Program-made: the position numbers and the translations under genes
Shown: positions 26,177 through 43,007 of the stretch, piece by piece
Layout: every line of letters starts with the position of its first letter
Position numbering within the stretch: the first letter of the stretch is position 1
Assembly (NCBI GenBank): GCA_030549335.1
Contig: CM060194.1
Location: 56,882,547 to 56,946,546 of the forward strand
Direction: 5' to 3'
Source: Pontederia crassipes
Lineage: Eukaryota; Streptophyta; Magnoliopsida; Commelinales; Pontederiaceae
Length of the DNA stretch: 64,000 bases
Notes under the pieces: generated by a model
Databases searched by the model: none
The model's input: only the letters and a program-made list of their open reading frames with translations
What the model was told of the DNA's origin: nothing

Positions 26177-26913
26177 AGATAAATTACATGGATCGTCCCC
26201 TAAATTTAATTCAATATTTCAACGGTCCATCAATTTCAATTTATAATTAGTTTATCTCCGAATTTATTTTTTTTACACGCATCGTCCCCCCGACGGGTAA
26301 TAATCGATTTCTCAATTATATTATTGACATGACCCATACAAAATAATAAAAAAGTTATAAAATTAATAGAAAATATTATAAAAAAAATTGTTGCCAATGT
26401 GCATTCCCGATGGGCCGGCCCCCCGCTGGCGCCCCCTTCTTTTTCCTTGCTAAAGAGGGGTGTGTGTGTGCCGGCCCCCCTCTTCTTTCTCGCGCGCGAC
26501 GAGGAAGAAGAAGGGGGTCGCTGGCCCCCCTTTTTCTTTCTCGCGCGTGCCGCTGGCCCCGCCTCTTCTTCCTCGCGCGCGCGGCGAGGAAGAAGAGAAG
26601 GGGCTGGCGCCCGGCTGTGCGAGCTCACAAAGGGGGCCGGCACCGTGAGGGGGCCGGCGAACTTGCATCGGTCCCCCTTGCGAGCTCGCATGGAGGTGTT
26701 GACAAGCTCACACCATTTTTTATTTTTAATTAATTTTTATAATATTTTTTATTGTGCCACATCAATAATTTATCCAGAAATCGATTATTACCAGTCAAGT
26801 GGACGAAGTACGTAAGAAAATCAAAATTGAAACACAATCTAATCACAAATTGAAGATTAAAAATCGAGTAGTTACGACATTCAAAATTGGGAGATAATTG
26901 GTGTAATTTACCC
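26177..26913. mobile_element. Mutator-type foldback element, copy 1
   Basis: A 9-bp duplication, CAGCACATC, flanks the element (26168-26176 and 26914-26922). The inverted repeats are about 220 bp, diverged; the right end read inward starts GGGTAAATTACACC and the left end AGATAAATTACATGG, and both arms share GGTAATAATCGATTTCT. Long inverted repeats, a G-rich terminus and a 9-bp duplication fit non-autonomous Mutator-like elements. The core (about 26400-26695) is GC-rich, with repeated CTTCTTTCTCGCGCG and GAGGAAGAAGA motifs in both orientations. Frames in it are by-products of composition. Confidence 0.8.
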
Positions 26914-26922
26914 CAGCACATC

Positions 26923-27178
26923 CCTTCATCTTTTTCACCTAACTTTACCTATTTTATTTTACTTTTATGTTGAATTGCATTTACTTTGTGAATTTGTATC
27001 TAATGGTCTATCGTTATCTCGGTCCTTCTTTAAAAGATCCATTATTTGATTACCATCTGCATCCAATCATCTTATAAAAAGGTTCCAAATGGAGGTCAAT
27101 ATCATCTTTATTTAAAAGAGTTTTCCAATGAGAGAGAGAAAAAAAATTCCTTTTGCTTTTCTTTTCCAAAAAAAATAA

Positions 27179-27228
<50 letters not shown>

Positions 27229-28293
27229 GATGGAACTACGTGTACTTGGGAGGGGCATATAAGTTTTAAGGTTAACTAAGATAACTTGAAATTCACTAAA
27301 AAGTATATTATTTATTATTCTTATAATATATTTTGGTCTTCTTAAGAAAATTTCTAGGTCTGTCCTTGCTAAACCAGTTAACAATAAATATATCGAAGAA
27401 TTGTCACCTACAACTACAAAGCATCAAATCATAAATCTTCGTAGGAATAAACGAAATATGCTACTTTACTAAATATTAAAAGTGATTTTTCTTGCACACG
27501 AGATTTCCTGAAATAAGAGATTATAAGTTAATTGAACTCTCGGTCACTGTTTACATTCTTTATTTCTTGTTGTCTTTCTTTACTCCTATTCTCTCAACTA
27601 TTTTTGTATACCATTTTTTTTAAAAAAATAATTTTTATAATGAAAACATGAACGAATCCATGATGGAACATCTGGACTTCATTGTGGTTTTCGTTATCGA
27701 ATGTGTTTTCGACCTTTTTCTCTTCAAAAGACAAAGCCGAAATGCATGGTTCCATACAAACGAAACATGGAGTGGTCCATTCATTGTTGAATGCTTAAAT
27801 GACTCTAGAAGATCATACTGTAAAGTGAGTTTTAATCTTCTACATTCTTCATTCCAAATTGGATTAGTCAAAAACTACTAGTCTATTGAGAAGATTCAGA
27901 TTTTTACAGTGAAAAGAAAATACGTAGAGTTCCTACTTTAGACCTCTAAATACCCCTAATTTTAGATAAACACATGTGTATGCACACACAAAATATTAAA
28001 AAGAATATGTATATATATATATATGTTGTACTTATTACAAAAAACAAAGTTTAAGTGCAGAAGATGACTATGCCCTCGAAGGACACAAGGCCATTATAAA
28101 GTCATTATTTTTTGCCTCATGTCTGAAATGAAGTTTACCTACTGAAAAAGAAAAAAAAGTAGAAAACAGGAAGAAAAGAACAACAAAGAAGAGAAAAAAA
28201 AATTGGCTGGATTCAATGCGGTCACCAATCTCAATCTTCATCAGCTATTCCATATGTCATCAGGCAGTGATCACTGTTAATTGTACTCCAATT
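26923..28293. other. Intergenic region upstream of the receptor kinase cluster
   Basis: Contains the (AT)n run at 27183-27225. Overlapping frames on both strands at 27635-27881 have no recognised motif. Confidence 0.4.
27183..27225. repeat. (AT)n microsatellite
   Basis: Uninterrupted AT dinucleotide run of about 21 units. Confidence 0.95.
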
Positions 28294-28302
28294 AAATATA
28301 AT
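28294..28302 (+). promoter_or_regulatory. TATA-like box of receptor kinase copy 1
   Basis: AAATATAAT about 105 bp upstream of the chosen ATG at 28403. Position is reasonable, but the surroundings are AT-rich, so chance is possible. Confidence 0.3.
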
Positions 28303-28402
28303 ACAAAGAAGGGTTGATCAAAAGGAGAGGGAGACTGCAACAAACGTACCTGCTTTTTTTGTTTTGTGCCAGTTCTGTACTACGTTACGTAGTTCTGCTC
28401 AG

Positions 28403-31400
28403 ATGGCCGCCAACAGTGCCCTCATGCGCCAGCTGCTGGCCGCCTTGCTCGTGGCTCTGTGTCAGCTTGCCCGTGCAAGGGATACCATCACAGGGGACCA
28501 ACCCTTGAAGGACGGTGACACCTTGGTTTCCGCCGGCAACGTCTTCGAGCTCGGATTCTTCAGCCCTCGGAACAGCACGTCCGGCAGGTACGTCGGCATC
28601 TGGTACTACAACTTCTCCACTGACACCGTCCTCTGGGTCGCCAACAGAGGAAGCCCGGTCGCGGGCGGCGGCTCCCTCGCCATTGGAGGCGACGGCAACC
28701 TCGTCGTACTCGACGCCAACGGTGACGCCCAGTGGTCGTCGAACGTCACCATGGCGTCCCCCGGTTCCTCTGCCCAGCTCACGGATAAAGGCAATCTGGT
28801 CGTCAACAATTCCGGCAGCATTGCTTGGCAGAGCTTCGACAACCCGACTGATACCTACATGCCGGGCATGACGGCTGGGCTTGACCTCAGGACGGGAGCG
28901 AACCAAAAGCTGACGTCGTGGACGAGCGAGTCCGACCCCGCGGCGGGGCGCTTCTCGCTCGGCATGGATCCGAGCGCCTCCACCCAGATCTTTATGTGGG
29001 ACGGCAGCAAGCCGAGGTGGCGGTCCGGGCGGTGGAACAGCCAGGTGTTCATTGGAATTCAGGGCATGGTGCCGGAGTACGTCTACGGGTTCAGGCTCAA
29101 CAATTTCGATCAGGACCACAAGATGTACTTCTTCTACAACAACGTCAACAGCTCTCACCGCTACGTGTTAACGTGGGATGGAATCATCAAGCATATGATC
29201 TGGAAGAACGATACGAGCGCGTGGGTTAAGTACTGGGCTCAACCTGTCAGCCCTTGCGACTTCTACAACAGATGCGGGAAGTACGCGACGTGCACGGACG
29301 GCGCCGCTCCGACGTGCAGCTGCATGCGCGGGTTCGTGCCGGCTTCGAGCGAGGAGTGGAGCAACGGAAATTGGTCGAGCGGGTGCACGAGGAGGAGTTC
29401 TTTGGGGTGCGGGAGTCCTAAAGGTACCGGAGCGGGGGGAGGAGATGGGTTCCTGAGGATAAAAGGGGTGAAGCTGCCGGACTTGTCGGATTGGTTGAAC
29501 AGCGACAAAGTGGACGCCAATGGCTGCAGAGATACGTGTTTGAAGAACTGCTCGTGCACAGCTTACGCGTATGTCAGCGGGATCCGGTGCCTGTTGTGGG
29601 GTGTCGATTTGGTGGACGTTCAGGTGTTCTCCTCCGATGGAGAGGATTCCACAGATTTGTATCTCCGGCTTGCCAACTCTGAACTTGGTTAGTGATCCTT
29701 CCCTCAGAAATGTTGTTTCTGTTTATTGCTCAAGTTCCGCACAAGTGAAGTCCTTGCATAATGCAGCTATTAACATGAGTTGTAGTTCGACATGGTTGAT
29801 CAGATTAGACAAGTCTCACAAAGGCCATTATACAAACAAACACATAAATGTTGGAATTTTTTAGGATTCTTCTAAACGAAGTCATCATTTGGTTCAGGAT
29901 ACATATCCGGTTCCAATCAGAAGCTTGCATGATATCCTTTTTGGTAACTTTCCACGAATTTGAATTGATTTTCTTAGTAACTAACTATCGAGCTTAGCAG
30001 CACTGTTAGAGACAGTGATCAATTATGTAGGTGGAAATGAGATGACAGAGAAAGTCATTACCTGAATCGGATCTAACGTGGTATAAGCTTTAGGCAGGCA
30101 AAATGAAGGGAGTTCAAAGTTCTTTTCGAGGCACTAAAATACGCTGAAAGAGTCTTGTCATGCAGTTAAATCTGATTTTTTCCTATTCAAGTTCATTGGC
30201 TCATACATCTGTGGGGATAAATAGTTAACTGATTTCTTACGTCTTAACTTCGTTGGCATTGAGAAATGAACAGACGAGCTTAGGTAGAAGTAAACTATAC
30301 CTGTCATCTAGGACTAGCACCTCTTCTCTATTATTTGTCTTTTTCACCTCTAGCTTGATTCATCAGTTCACCTGTCGAGGTGTATTTGAAAGACTTCATT
30401 TATTGCACGTACAAATTGACCGAATTCTGTTGCAGATGACAACAAGGTGAAGCCTTTCATCATAGCAATTATTGTGGTAGTGTCGGTGGTCTTTATTTTA
30501 GGATGCACATTTCTGTTCTGGAAGTGCAGAAAGAGAATCAAAGGTACCTAATTCCCAACTTGTTTGAACTTTTTTTATGTACTCTTAAGAACTGATCTGT
30601 CAGGCGTCCATAAAACTGGGTGAACAATAAATTGGACATGTGCATTCATAATTATTCACATCAAATTGTACTGTCAGGTATCTTTAGGAAGCCAGTTAAG
30701 GAAGAAATATCAGGACATTCGGGAAGAGTTACAGAAGCAGTGGCTAGTGGCTTGCTCTCAACCGTAGACCAAAGTAATGAGGATAAGTTATCAGAGTCCC
30801 AACTATGGAGTTTTGATTCTGTGCTGGCTGCTACAAATGAGTTCTCGGACTCTAATTTGATTGGTAGTGGTGGATTTGGACCTGTTTATAAGGTAAGTAG
30901 TCCATATACAGAACCCTAAATAAATAATTTCTTATTGTTCTCGCTGCCTAAGATGGAACGTAAAAACTACAGGGGAAACGTTCAACTTGTATTTGCAGCC
31001 TTGCGTAATAAATTAATAATGACTGCATTTTAACCACAGGGAGTGTCCACCGAAGGGCAGGAAATAGCAGTGAAAAGACTATCAAGGAATTCAGTGCAAG
31101 GTGTTGAGGAGTTCAAGAACGAGGTCATCTTAATCTCAAAGTTACAACATAGAAATCTTGTTAGGTTATTAGGTTGCTGCATTCATGAGGAGGAGAGGAT
31201 TCTGATATATGAATACATGCCTAACGGGAGCTTGGATGCATTTATCTTCGGTGAGTGCTCTGTAACATCTGGGTCCGTTTTTTCTCCATCCAAATATTTG
31301 CACCATGTACTGTTCTCATTTAAAGATCAAACAGATCCTGCAAAAAAGGACTTACTTGACTGGACTGCACGGCACACCGTCATCGAAGGGATTGCACGTG

Positions 31401-32206
31401 GTTTATTATATCTTCACAGAGATTCAAGACTCCGGATAATTCATCGCGACTTGAAAGTAAGCAACATTTTGCTAGATGAATTCATGTGTCCTAAAATTTC
31501 AGATTTTGGAATGGCGAGGATTTTTAGAAATGAAGACAACGAGGCGAATACACAGCGAGTCGTCGGCACATAGTATGTAATTTGTGGCTTCATTTTTCTT
31601 TTCAGCTATGCTAAAATTTGAATCATATGACTGAAGAAATTTACAATCTCGTCTCATGTAATGAAATGCAGTGGTTACATGTCACCTGAGTATGCAATGC
31701 AAGGTTTATTCTCAATGAAGTCAGATGTGTATAGCTTTGGAGTACTGATTCTTGAAATAGTCAATGGAAATAGAAACATTACATTTAGTCACCCCGAATC
31801 AGCAATGAATCTTATATCATTTGTAAGTTAGAAGTGACTCTTTCCTTCTCTTTCAATTAATGGAATCTTATCAAAATCTGAAGCTCGTTTTCGATTGTAG
31901 GCTTGGAAGCTGTGGAAAGAGGACCGACTCCTGGAGTTCGTTGATCCGGTTCTTGTAACATCTTGTTCTAAAACCCAAGTGTCTAGATGCATCAATTTGG
32001 CACTGCTTTGTGTGCAGGATCATCCAAACGATCGGCCAAACATGTCCTCAGCAATTGCAATGTTGGAGACTGATTCGTTCAGTTACGCCCTTCCTAAGCA
32101 GCCCATTTTCACCACAGACACAACCCTCACAGACCCAGATTCAACATCAATCGATTTGAATGTCATGTCATCCAATAATTCTGTCGCCATGCTTTTGGGA
32201 AGATGA
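28403..32206 (+). CDS. G-type lectin S-receptor-like Ser/Thr protein kinase (copy 1, intact)
   Basis: Seven exons: 28403-29687, 30436-30543, 30678-30892, 31040-31250, 31326-31572, 31672-31822, 31901-32206. They sum to 2,523 nt, i.e. 840 residues, with no internal stop. Order: signal peptide (1 to about 25), bulb-type lectin domain (about 30-150), S-locus glycoprotein domain (about 200-275), EGF-like (282-308), PAN/apple with the CLKNCSC motif (350-425), transmembrane helix (about 437-457, encoded by exon 2) and kinase. Kinase landmarks are glycine loop [11 protein letters not shown] (526-536), K548, HRDLK with catalytic D648, DFG 666-668 and SPE 693-695; the C-terminus ends LLGR. All catalytic residues are present, so an active RD-type kinase is predicted, acting at the plasma membrane on an unknown ligand. 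The closest groups are the SD1/B120-like S-domain kinases. The ATG at 28403 was chosen over the upstream in-frame frame because the signal peptide starts there. Unlike copies 2 and 3, no intron separates signal peptide and lectin domain. Confidence 0.93.
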
Positions 32207-33199
32207 AGCATTGGTCTATCTTTTTCTGTCTCTGGACTCATGAGTTTATAGAAACTCTGTTGCACAGAAATTCTATGAGCCTAATTATGTCAGATAGAAA
32301 AGAAAAATGAACACCAGATCATTGTGTATGAGATCATGATTTGTTATAAAAAATGGATGATGGCTTCCACTTTTTTGCAATCAGCAACTGAAAGAATGAT
32401 TAATTAAGACCCAACATTTGAAATAATTGAGATTAAGTACCATTCCACCTTGATTCTAGGATGTTTGAAAAAAAATATAACCTGTAAAGAAACAAAGTGC
32501 GGAGGATATTTGAAACATATTACATCTGTAGAAAAAACAAAGTGCAGAGGTGACTTTTGTAATAAACACTATGATCTGAATTTTATAAAATAAATTCTTC
32601 AAAACAACAATAATGCAAAAAAGATCATTACCGTGACCATGTTATTTGTTAGTAAGAAAGGTTCAATATTGTTCCCAAAAGGGAACAACTCCTAGTTAGA
32701 TGACGAAGTCTGATAATTGTGTGCAGCTGGAAGACAGACATGCCATGCTCGTCTATTTAGTACAAGACACTGAATGCTCTATGCATGATCAGAAAGAGAT
32801 TGCTTGTTGGAAAATTTAGTCACTAGTTTGCTGATGTTTTACTCAGTAAATTTCAACACAAGAGAATTGTCAAGCCTTTGACAGCTTCAATGTGATTTTC
32901 CTAAAACATTGACACTTGGCAGTTTCCTTCAGAAGTCAAAATGTTGCGATTTGATTATGTACCAGGAATCTGGATGCATTCTCAAGTTCTTTCGGTATCA
33001 TATAATAATGAATTGGCTCCCTGAAGAACGAATGGACATTTGACTTAAAAGTCAGTTGACAATTGCATAGAAGGAAACATGGATTAGCAGGAAAATTAGG
33101 GATCTGTAATCCTCACTGCTTAAAGATGATGTCTTCAGCTCAAATCACAGTAACGTCATGTAGCTCGCGAAATTAGCAGATTGAAGAATCCGAAAATTG
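32207..33199. other. Spacer between receptor kinase copies 1 and 2
   Basis: About 1 kb holding the 3' UTR of copy 1 and the promoter of copy 2. No further gene seen. Confidence 0.5.
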
Positions 33200-36770
<3,571 letters not shown>

Positions 36771-37089
36771 AAAATTATGACCTCAGAAAGCAAATTGGCA
36801 ATGAGTCTAACACATGTTTATTTTGATTCCTGATTTTTTAATGTTCCGTTATGTTTTATGTCCACATATGTGAATGTGTTTTCCCTTGTTTTCTCTTTAA
36901 CGATTGTGGATCTCATGTTGGGCATTCACCTGGAATTCTATTTTGATTGATCAGTGTTGTGCTCCCTGTATATGGCATAAGATTCTTACTATTAATCTGC
37001 ATGCTACCCCCTATGAGGAACAATGAATTTGGGCTCTAGAAGCTTTTGATAATCCCATGGCCAAGTCAATTTATAATTTTATTAGTTTG

Positions 37090-38040
37090 CCCATGAGCTA
37101 CCTCCATGTGCTGAATGGTCTAGTTGAAATATAATTTGGAAGGCTAAGATTCCCCCTAAACTCCATATCTTTTTATCAAAACTTGCTCACAATTGCCTTC
37201 ACATAAATTTCATACTATTGGATTTTAATACTGATGTTCCTCCACTTTACTCCCTCTATCAGGTTGTAGATGAGTCTTGTGCTCATTTATTTTTTCAATG
37301 CTCCTTCTCATTGCAGCTATGGCATTTATTTAAAATCAAAACTATATGCTCTTTTACTCATTTTAATTCTTGACCTGACGGTGGATGGATCTATGAGGGG
37401 CCCTTCTCTCCTTATCCTAATTTTTGTTTTGCTTTTCACAAACTATTTGCCTTGACTTTATGGGAATCTGGCATTGTCGAAATGATGCTCATTTTAATTC
37501 CATCACGACAATCACACGGTGGCTTGGTCTCGAATTGTGACGAGCTATCATGAGTTAGATCCTAGTACATCTGAGGGGAACTCCCTAACCATCCACCTTG
37601 TGGGGAGTTGGGAGCCCCACCTTCGCTCTAGTTCAACTGAAGCAACATTATTTCGACTCGATACTTGGGCCATCTATCTAAGACTTACTATCAGTGTTTG
37701 GGCATCTCAAATATTATTCTAGAAATTGACTCTCATACAGCAACATATCTCATCAATGATCAATCCCCCTCACAATGGTGCCTACATAGTCTTATTTACA
37801 ACATTAGATTGATTACGCCGTCTCGCAAATTTTCAATGTAACTATATTAGACATCATGTTAATTATGAGGCTGATAACTTAGCTTTTTTTTTGAAAGGCG
37901 CTCACCAATGATCACTTTTGGAAGGATTCTCCCACTTTGGGCATCCCCATATTTTGATACTAAGACAATGTCAACTCTTATCACTTAATGGATAGTGTAC
38001 TCTATCACTTAATGGATGGTATTTTCTTCTTTTTGGGTGC
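37090..38040 (+). mobile_element. LINE remnant (zf-RVT and RNase H region)
   Basis: Plus-strand translation shows a zf-RVT-like segment (IWKAKIPPKLHIF, then CAHLFFQCSFSLQLW) near 37137-37330 and an RNase H C-terminal-like segment (RHHVNYEADNLA) near 37850, with several stops and frame changes. It is the 3' part of an L1-like element and is not part of the kinase gene upstream. Ends are approximate. Confidence 0.6.
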
Positions 38041-41000
38041 GCCAACATTTCTTGTAATATGAATTATACGCATAGATATTACTATAATATTAATTTCACT
38101 TATTTAGTTATTTCATTAGGCAGAATATAAATGATATTAGAGTAGGTTGTCAGTTGATATCCTAAGAATTCATATTTCAATGAAATAATAATTATTAATA
38201 TAATATGAAATTAAAGGATTAGATAAGATAGAAAGAGGAATTTAAAAGAAAATAAAAGTATTGTTAGATATGAGATAGGAAAAGATGAAAACATAAATAT
38301 AAGTTGAAAAAGGAAACTATTATTATATTAAATTTAGGAGTTCAGAATTGAATTAAGATTCAATTACAAGTTTAACTTGTAAAGAATTCTTAATTAGGAT
38401 TAAAGTATGAGTTTTAAGTTTAAATGTATTCTAACAATAAAATATTAATATATTATTATTTTAATTAAAAATTAATGGGTATAAATAATAGTTATTTAAT
38501 TAATTTTCAAAATATGGTTTAATTGGAGGTAAGATATAGATTTTATGATAATAGTTGCAAAAAGGAATTTGAATTGGATTAAGATAATGATATAAAATTT
38601 AAGTTGGTTAGGTTTAAGTTAAAATTAAATTAACAGATTTAATCAAATTTGAATTGAGTAATGATTGATCTTAAAATATGCTTAAAATCCTATAAACAAA
38701 GACCTCCAGGATTTAATAAGAAGACATCTCACCAACCGGTCTCTTTCTCTCTCTTGCAACCACCATCCGACTATCCGAGACAAAGTGAGATAAGGTGCTA
38801 CGTCCCAAGGTGCAACTCAATTCGTACATCCTACGATATGTATTGATTATATTTTTCATATATTGAATTGTGATTATTATAGATATTGTTACAATTATTG
38901 TTTTTAATTTAATCGGTGGTCTTGCTACACCACAATAAAAAGAAAGCCGTAGGCTAAATCATGATTGTTGAATTGCCATTAGGGTAAACTTGTAACGACC
39001 TAGATTTTCTTAAAATTAATAATATCTTATTCCAAAAATAATATGAAAATCAGTATTGTGTTTATTGAATTATTTAATTCTAAAACTAAAAAGAAATTAG
39101 AGAAAAGTTGGAAAAGATAAAATAGAATTTAAGTGAAGGCCGAGTTATTATGAGCATGATTATGGATTTGTTAATTAAATTTGAATTAAATTAATTCTAA
39201 ATAATTATCAAAATGTTAATTAATGATGGATGATCTATATTAACTTAGGATGAGTACAAAGCCTAATAGAAATTAAAATCCTAATCATATACTATAAATA
39301 TGGTTTAAAAGGGTGGCTGAAAAATCCTTATCAGTAAAATAGAGCCTCCACTTCTCTTCTCGTTTATACGCGAATTGAGAAATTTTAGATAGTAACGAAC
39401 AATTGATTTCAAAATTCAAAGTCCTGACATAGGAGAACAAGATTCAAATGATCGACACAAGTTTCAAAGTCATTGCAGAGAAATCACGAGCCAAAGTTCA
39501 ATGTTTGTGCAATCTACAAACAACAAGAACTCAATTGATTTTTTCAGCTAACTTTACGTATGAGGATTCTCATATGAACGATTTTGATCGGTATGGAACC
39601 TTGACTCATGCTATTTATATAGAAATTGCATTGATATAGTTTTACATCAATTGGATATTGAATGGCATATTTGTGACAGTCGAAAAATCATGTCGGAACA
39701 TGATTTTTAGAGAACTAATTCCGGGTTTTATTCAACATGGTCCGAGTTTCGCTTGACACAGCTCAAGTTCTAATCAACATTGTCCGGGTTCCATGGAATC
39801 CATACTGAATCATATTCTGACATAGACAAGATTCACAACAATGTGGATCGGATTCCTAACAACACGACTCCTTTTCGATTCGAACGCCGTATGTTTCAGT
39901 GCGTGCACTAATAGACATGAATCGGGTCGATTAGATCAGGATTCACAACACACTCAGCTTGAGTTTTGTCCAGCTGAGGTGAAAAATATATTGGGGAACA
40001 TGGCCCGAATTCCATATGACACGGTCTGAGTTCGGGAGCAAAAAACTTATTTTTTAATATTAAATTATAGTTAATTGAATTTTTATTTCTATTGAATTTG
40101 TGATCAAATTATCATCATACCTGATCATATTGTCACCATACTTGATCAAATTATAGTAATTATCCATAGCCTTCTGATTGGATCTTGTTTTACTTAGATT
40201 TGATTATTGAGATATGAAGTTGATTCATGAACGGCTCGAGTGGGACGAAAAGAAAAAAATTATGGCACGAGAGAAAAAAAACCACGGTGCATGTTTGCGA
40301 TGCTGAGCTTCTACTCCGGCAAGCGATGAGCGCCATGAGGATGGCAACCCTGTTGCAACGGTGAGGAACATCTAGGACGGATCAGTGGATGCATCGGTAA
40401 GAAGCATCAAGGGAAAAATCTGATGACGATCGCCTGCGGAGGTGGATCAGCACTGGTGGAGTTGGATTGGTGAGATCTGATCATTCGGCAATGGCAGAGA
40501 CGAGGGTGCATGGTTTCTCCACTCGTTGGAATCCCCCAAGTCGGATGGTCACCAAGACGACGCTTCGTCCCTGCACAACGAGAAGATGCCAATGGCAACC
40601 AAAAAGAAAAAAAATAGGACGAGGGTGACGAAAGGGCGAAGGGTCATGAAAATGTAGTGGATGCCCATTAAATTCTAAAGTCATTTTATCTTTATGAATG
40701 AAATAAATTTTTTCTTGGGAATATACCCATGGGTAGTTAATGATTGGTGTAGTAGGGGTGAAAGTACTTTGAGTCGGGTTGGATTTTTATTCAAAAAATC
40801 AATTAAAATTAAAAAAGATGCCTGAAACTATTTTTTTTAAAAAAAATAAAAATCACACTCTATCAGATTGATTTTTACAGAACCATACTTTTATGTAATT
40901 ATATTTTAAAAATATATTAATAAATTAAAATTGATATAAAAGTATTTAATTTTATATTAAATATAAAATATATTACTAGAATTTTACAGTTATTAAATTA

Positions 41001-41389
41001 GAGTTCGTTAATGCGATATAAAAGTATGAAATTTTATACAAAAAATATTATATATGTAATAAAAGAATTGATAACATATGAATTAGTTATATAAATAAAA
41101 AATAAAAAAATAAAAAATAAAAAATAAAAAATAAAAAATAAAAAATAAAAAATGGAGCTCTAATTTTAGAGGATGAATTTTAATTTATTAAAAATCACCT
41201 TAAATTTCGGCCTTCTAATTTTTAATTTTTTCGTTTTAATTTTTTTAGCTCGAGTAGGCTTGTCAGGTTGATCGAATTCTTTGAAAAAAAATGATAGATT
41301 TTAACTAAATAACTTCGAATCAAATACCAGAGGAATAGCTTTAGTCAATTTGTAATATGATTAATCAGTTGTGCCAATAATATTTGATT
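38041..41389. other. AT-rich repetitive intergenic region
   Basis: No gene recognised. TGTAACGACCTAG near 38990 resembles an LTR start, but no partner was found. 39690-40030 repeats variants of GTCCGAGTT and TCCGGGTT, as in nearby gypsy LTR sequence. Short frames at 39448, 39841 and 40407-40684 have no motif. Confidence 0.35.
41104..41152. repeat. (A6T)n 7-bp tandem repeat
   Basis: About seven tandem AAAAAAT-type units. Confidence 0.9.
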
Positions 41390-42700
41390 GATGAGAGTAA
41401 TTTGAAGAATCTGACGCACCTTGGAATTTGTGCGACCATGGCACTGCAACAACGTCTTCTTGTAGTTCTGTCCATTGCCATGGCACCTTAGAGCTAGGCC
41501 CTAATTTCCCATCTGAATTGTGGCACCTTTGGGTGACAATGTTGCCAAGTTGAACTGATCACATGTTGTAAAATTTTGATGTTTTCTTGTATTAGTACAA
41601 AACAAAAGTACTCTATTTATTTTTTACCTCAAGACAATTTTCTTTTATATGTCACCTATTATTTTTTAAAAAATATTTCCAACAAATCGAACATGATCGT
41701 AATTTACAAGAAGAGATTTGAAGAATATACCACAACTTATAATTGGTGCGACCATGGCACCGCAACCTCTTCTCATAATTCCATCCATTCACTCATATCT
41801 AGATTCGAACCGTTTGGTTAAAGAATATTTTTTAAAAGAATAAAGTAGTAGAATATTGTATTGTTGAAAAAGTATAGATATTCTTATTTTAATTTGTGTT
41901 TGAATGGTAGGGAATAAATTTTTTAACTATAATATTTTTAAGTAAAATATTTTATTATAAATAGTTTATGTTTAATAGTATAATAATGATAAAAAATATT
42001 AATATAATAATAAAAGATTTAAAAATAAAAAATAAAAGAAAAAAAAAATAAAAAAGTTTAAAATGAAAGAATATAACTATGAATAAAAACAACGATTTCA
42101 TCATTATCAATATGGTTTCACATTTTCTGACGTTTGATCAAAATATTTCTATTTTAATTCGTGTTTGTCTATATTATCAAAATATGATGATATTTTAACA
42201 TTTATTCTCGAACTAAACGGCAAATTTCCATTTTAATTACGTCGACATTGTTGCCAAGTTGAACCAATCAATTTATTATTTTAATGTTTTTGTTGGTATA
42301 AAAGAAACAATAATTGGCCTCGACGTAATAATTGTAGGCTTATATTTTCGAGATCAATTTCTTTTACATATCACATATTATTAAAAAAATATTTTCATAA
42401 AAATGAACACGATCTTAATTGATAAGAATGGAATTGAAGAATCTAACACGCCTTATGGTTGGTGCAACCATGGCACTGCAACCTCTTCCCATAAAGTTTG
42501 CCCATTCACGTATAGCCAGGTCCTACGAATCATCTTAATTGTGGCCATCTTGTTGACAAGTTGAATTAATCATTTGTTGCACAATTTTGATGTTTTTTTT
42601 CTTTCTATTTTGATAGAAAGCAAAAATACTTTATTTATTATTGACCTACAATTAATAATTGCACTCTCTTATATTGGGTATGGGTCTTAAGACGAGTGCT
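41390..42700. repeat. Three diverged tandem units
   Basis: Three units begin near 41403, 41710 and 42430. Each has GAAGAAT, a GGTGCGACCATGGCACTGCA-like block, CTCTTC near CCATTCAC, and a TTGCCAAGTTGAA-like block about 130 bp on (near 41540, 42250 and 42548). The second unit is split by a MITE at about 41810-42221. No coding potential seen; function unknown. Confidence 0.6.
41810..42221. mobile_element. Tourist-like MITE inside the second tandem unit
   Basis: The inverted ends CCGTTTGGTTAAAGAAT and, from the right end, GCCGTTTAGTTCGAGAAT match imperfectly. The flanking unit sequence becomes colinear with unit one when this segment is skipped, which supports insertion. Target duplication not resolved. 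Confidence 0.55.
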
Positions 42701-42974
42701 ACGCGGAGAAACCATACTTATCTTTTTCAGCTTTAAAAAAAAGTAATAATATATATGCGTTTTAATATACTAATTTTGAAATGATGAAAAGATTGTAAAT
42801 TTGTAGCATTTTACATTTTAATTAACTAACAATTTAAATCATCACTTAAATAAATTATCACATTATAATTTTAGGTAAATATTGGTAATATAAATAATAA
42901 TCAAAATGTCAAAAAATTCTTTTAAATTTTGATCACATATTATTATAAATAAACAAAGTAAAAAATTGAAAAAA

Positions 42975-42975
<1 letters not shown>

Positions 42976-43005
<30 letters not shown>
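42976..43005. repeat. (TA)n microsatellite
   Basis: TA dinucleotide run of about 15 units. Confidence 0.95.

Positions 43006-43007
<2 letters not shown>

Noticed and set aside
26236..26815. Open frames of 60-151 residues on both strands
   Set aside because: Same reason: GC-rich core and arms of a foldback element, no recognisable protein.
27635..27881. Overlapping frames of 77-78 residues on both strands
   Set aside because: No motif on either strand; not supportable as a gene.
28385..29158. Antisense frame of 257 residues within the lectin exon
   Set aside because: Shadow of the real plus-strand coding exon in GC-rich sequence; no domain.
38985..39000. TGTAACGACCTAG resembling an LTR start
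   Set aside because: No matching LTR end, partner copy, primer-binding site or target duplication was found nearby.
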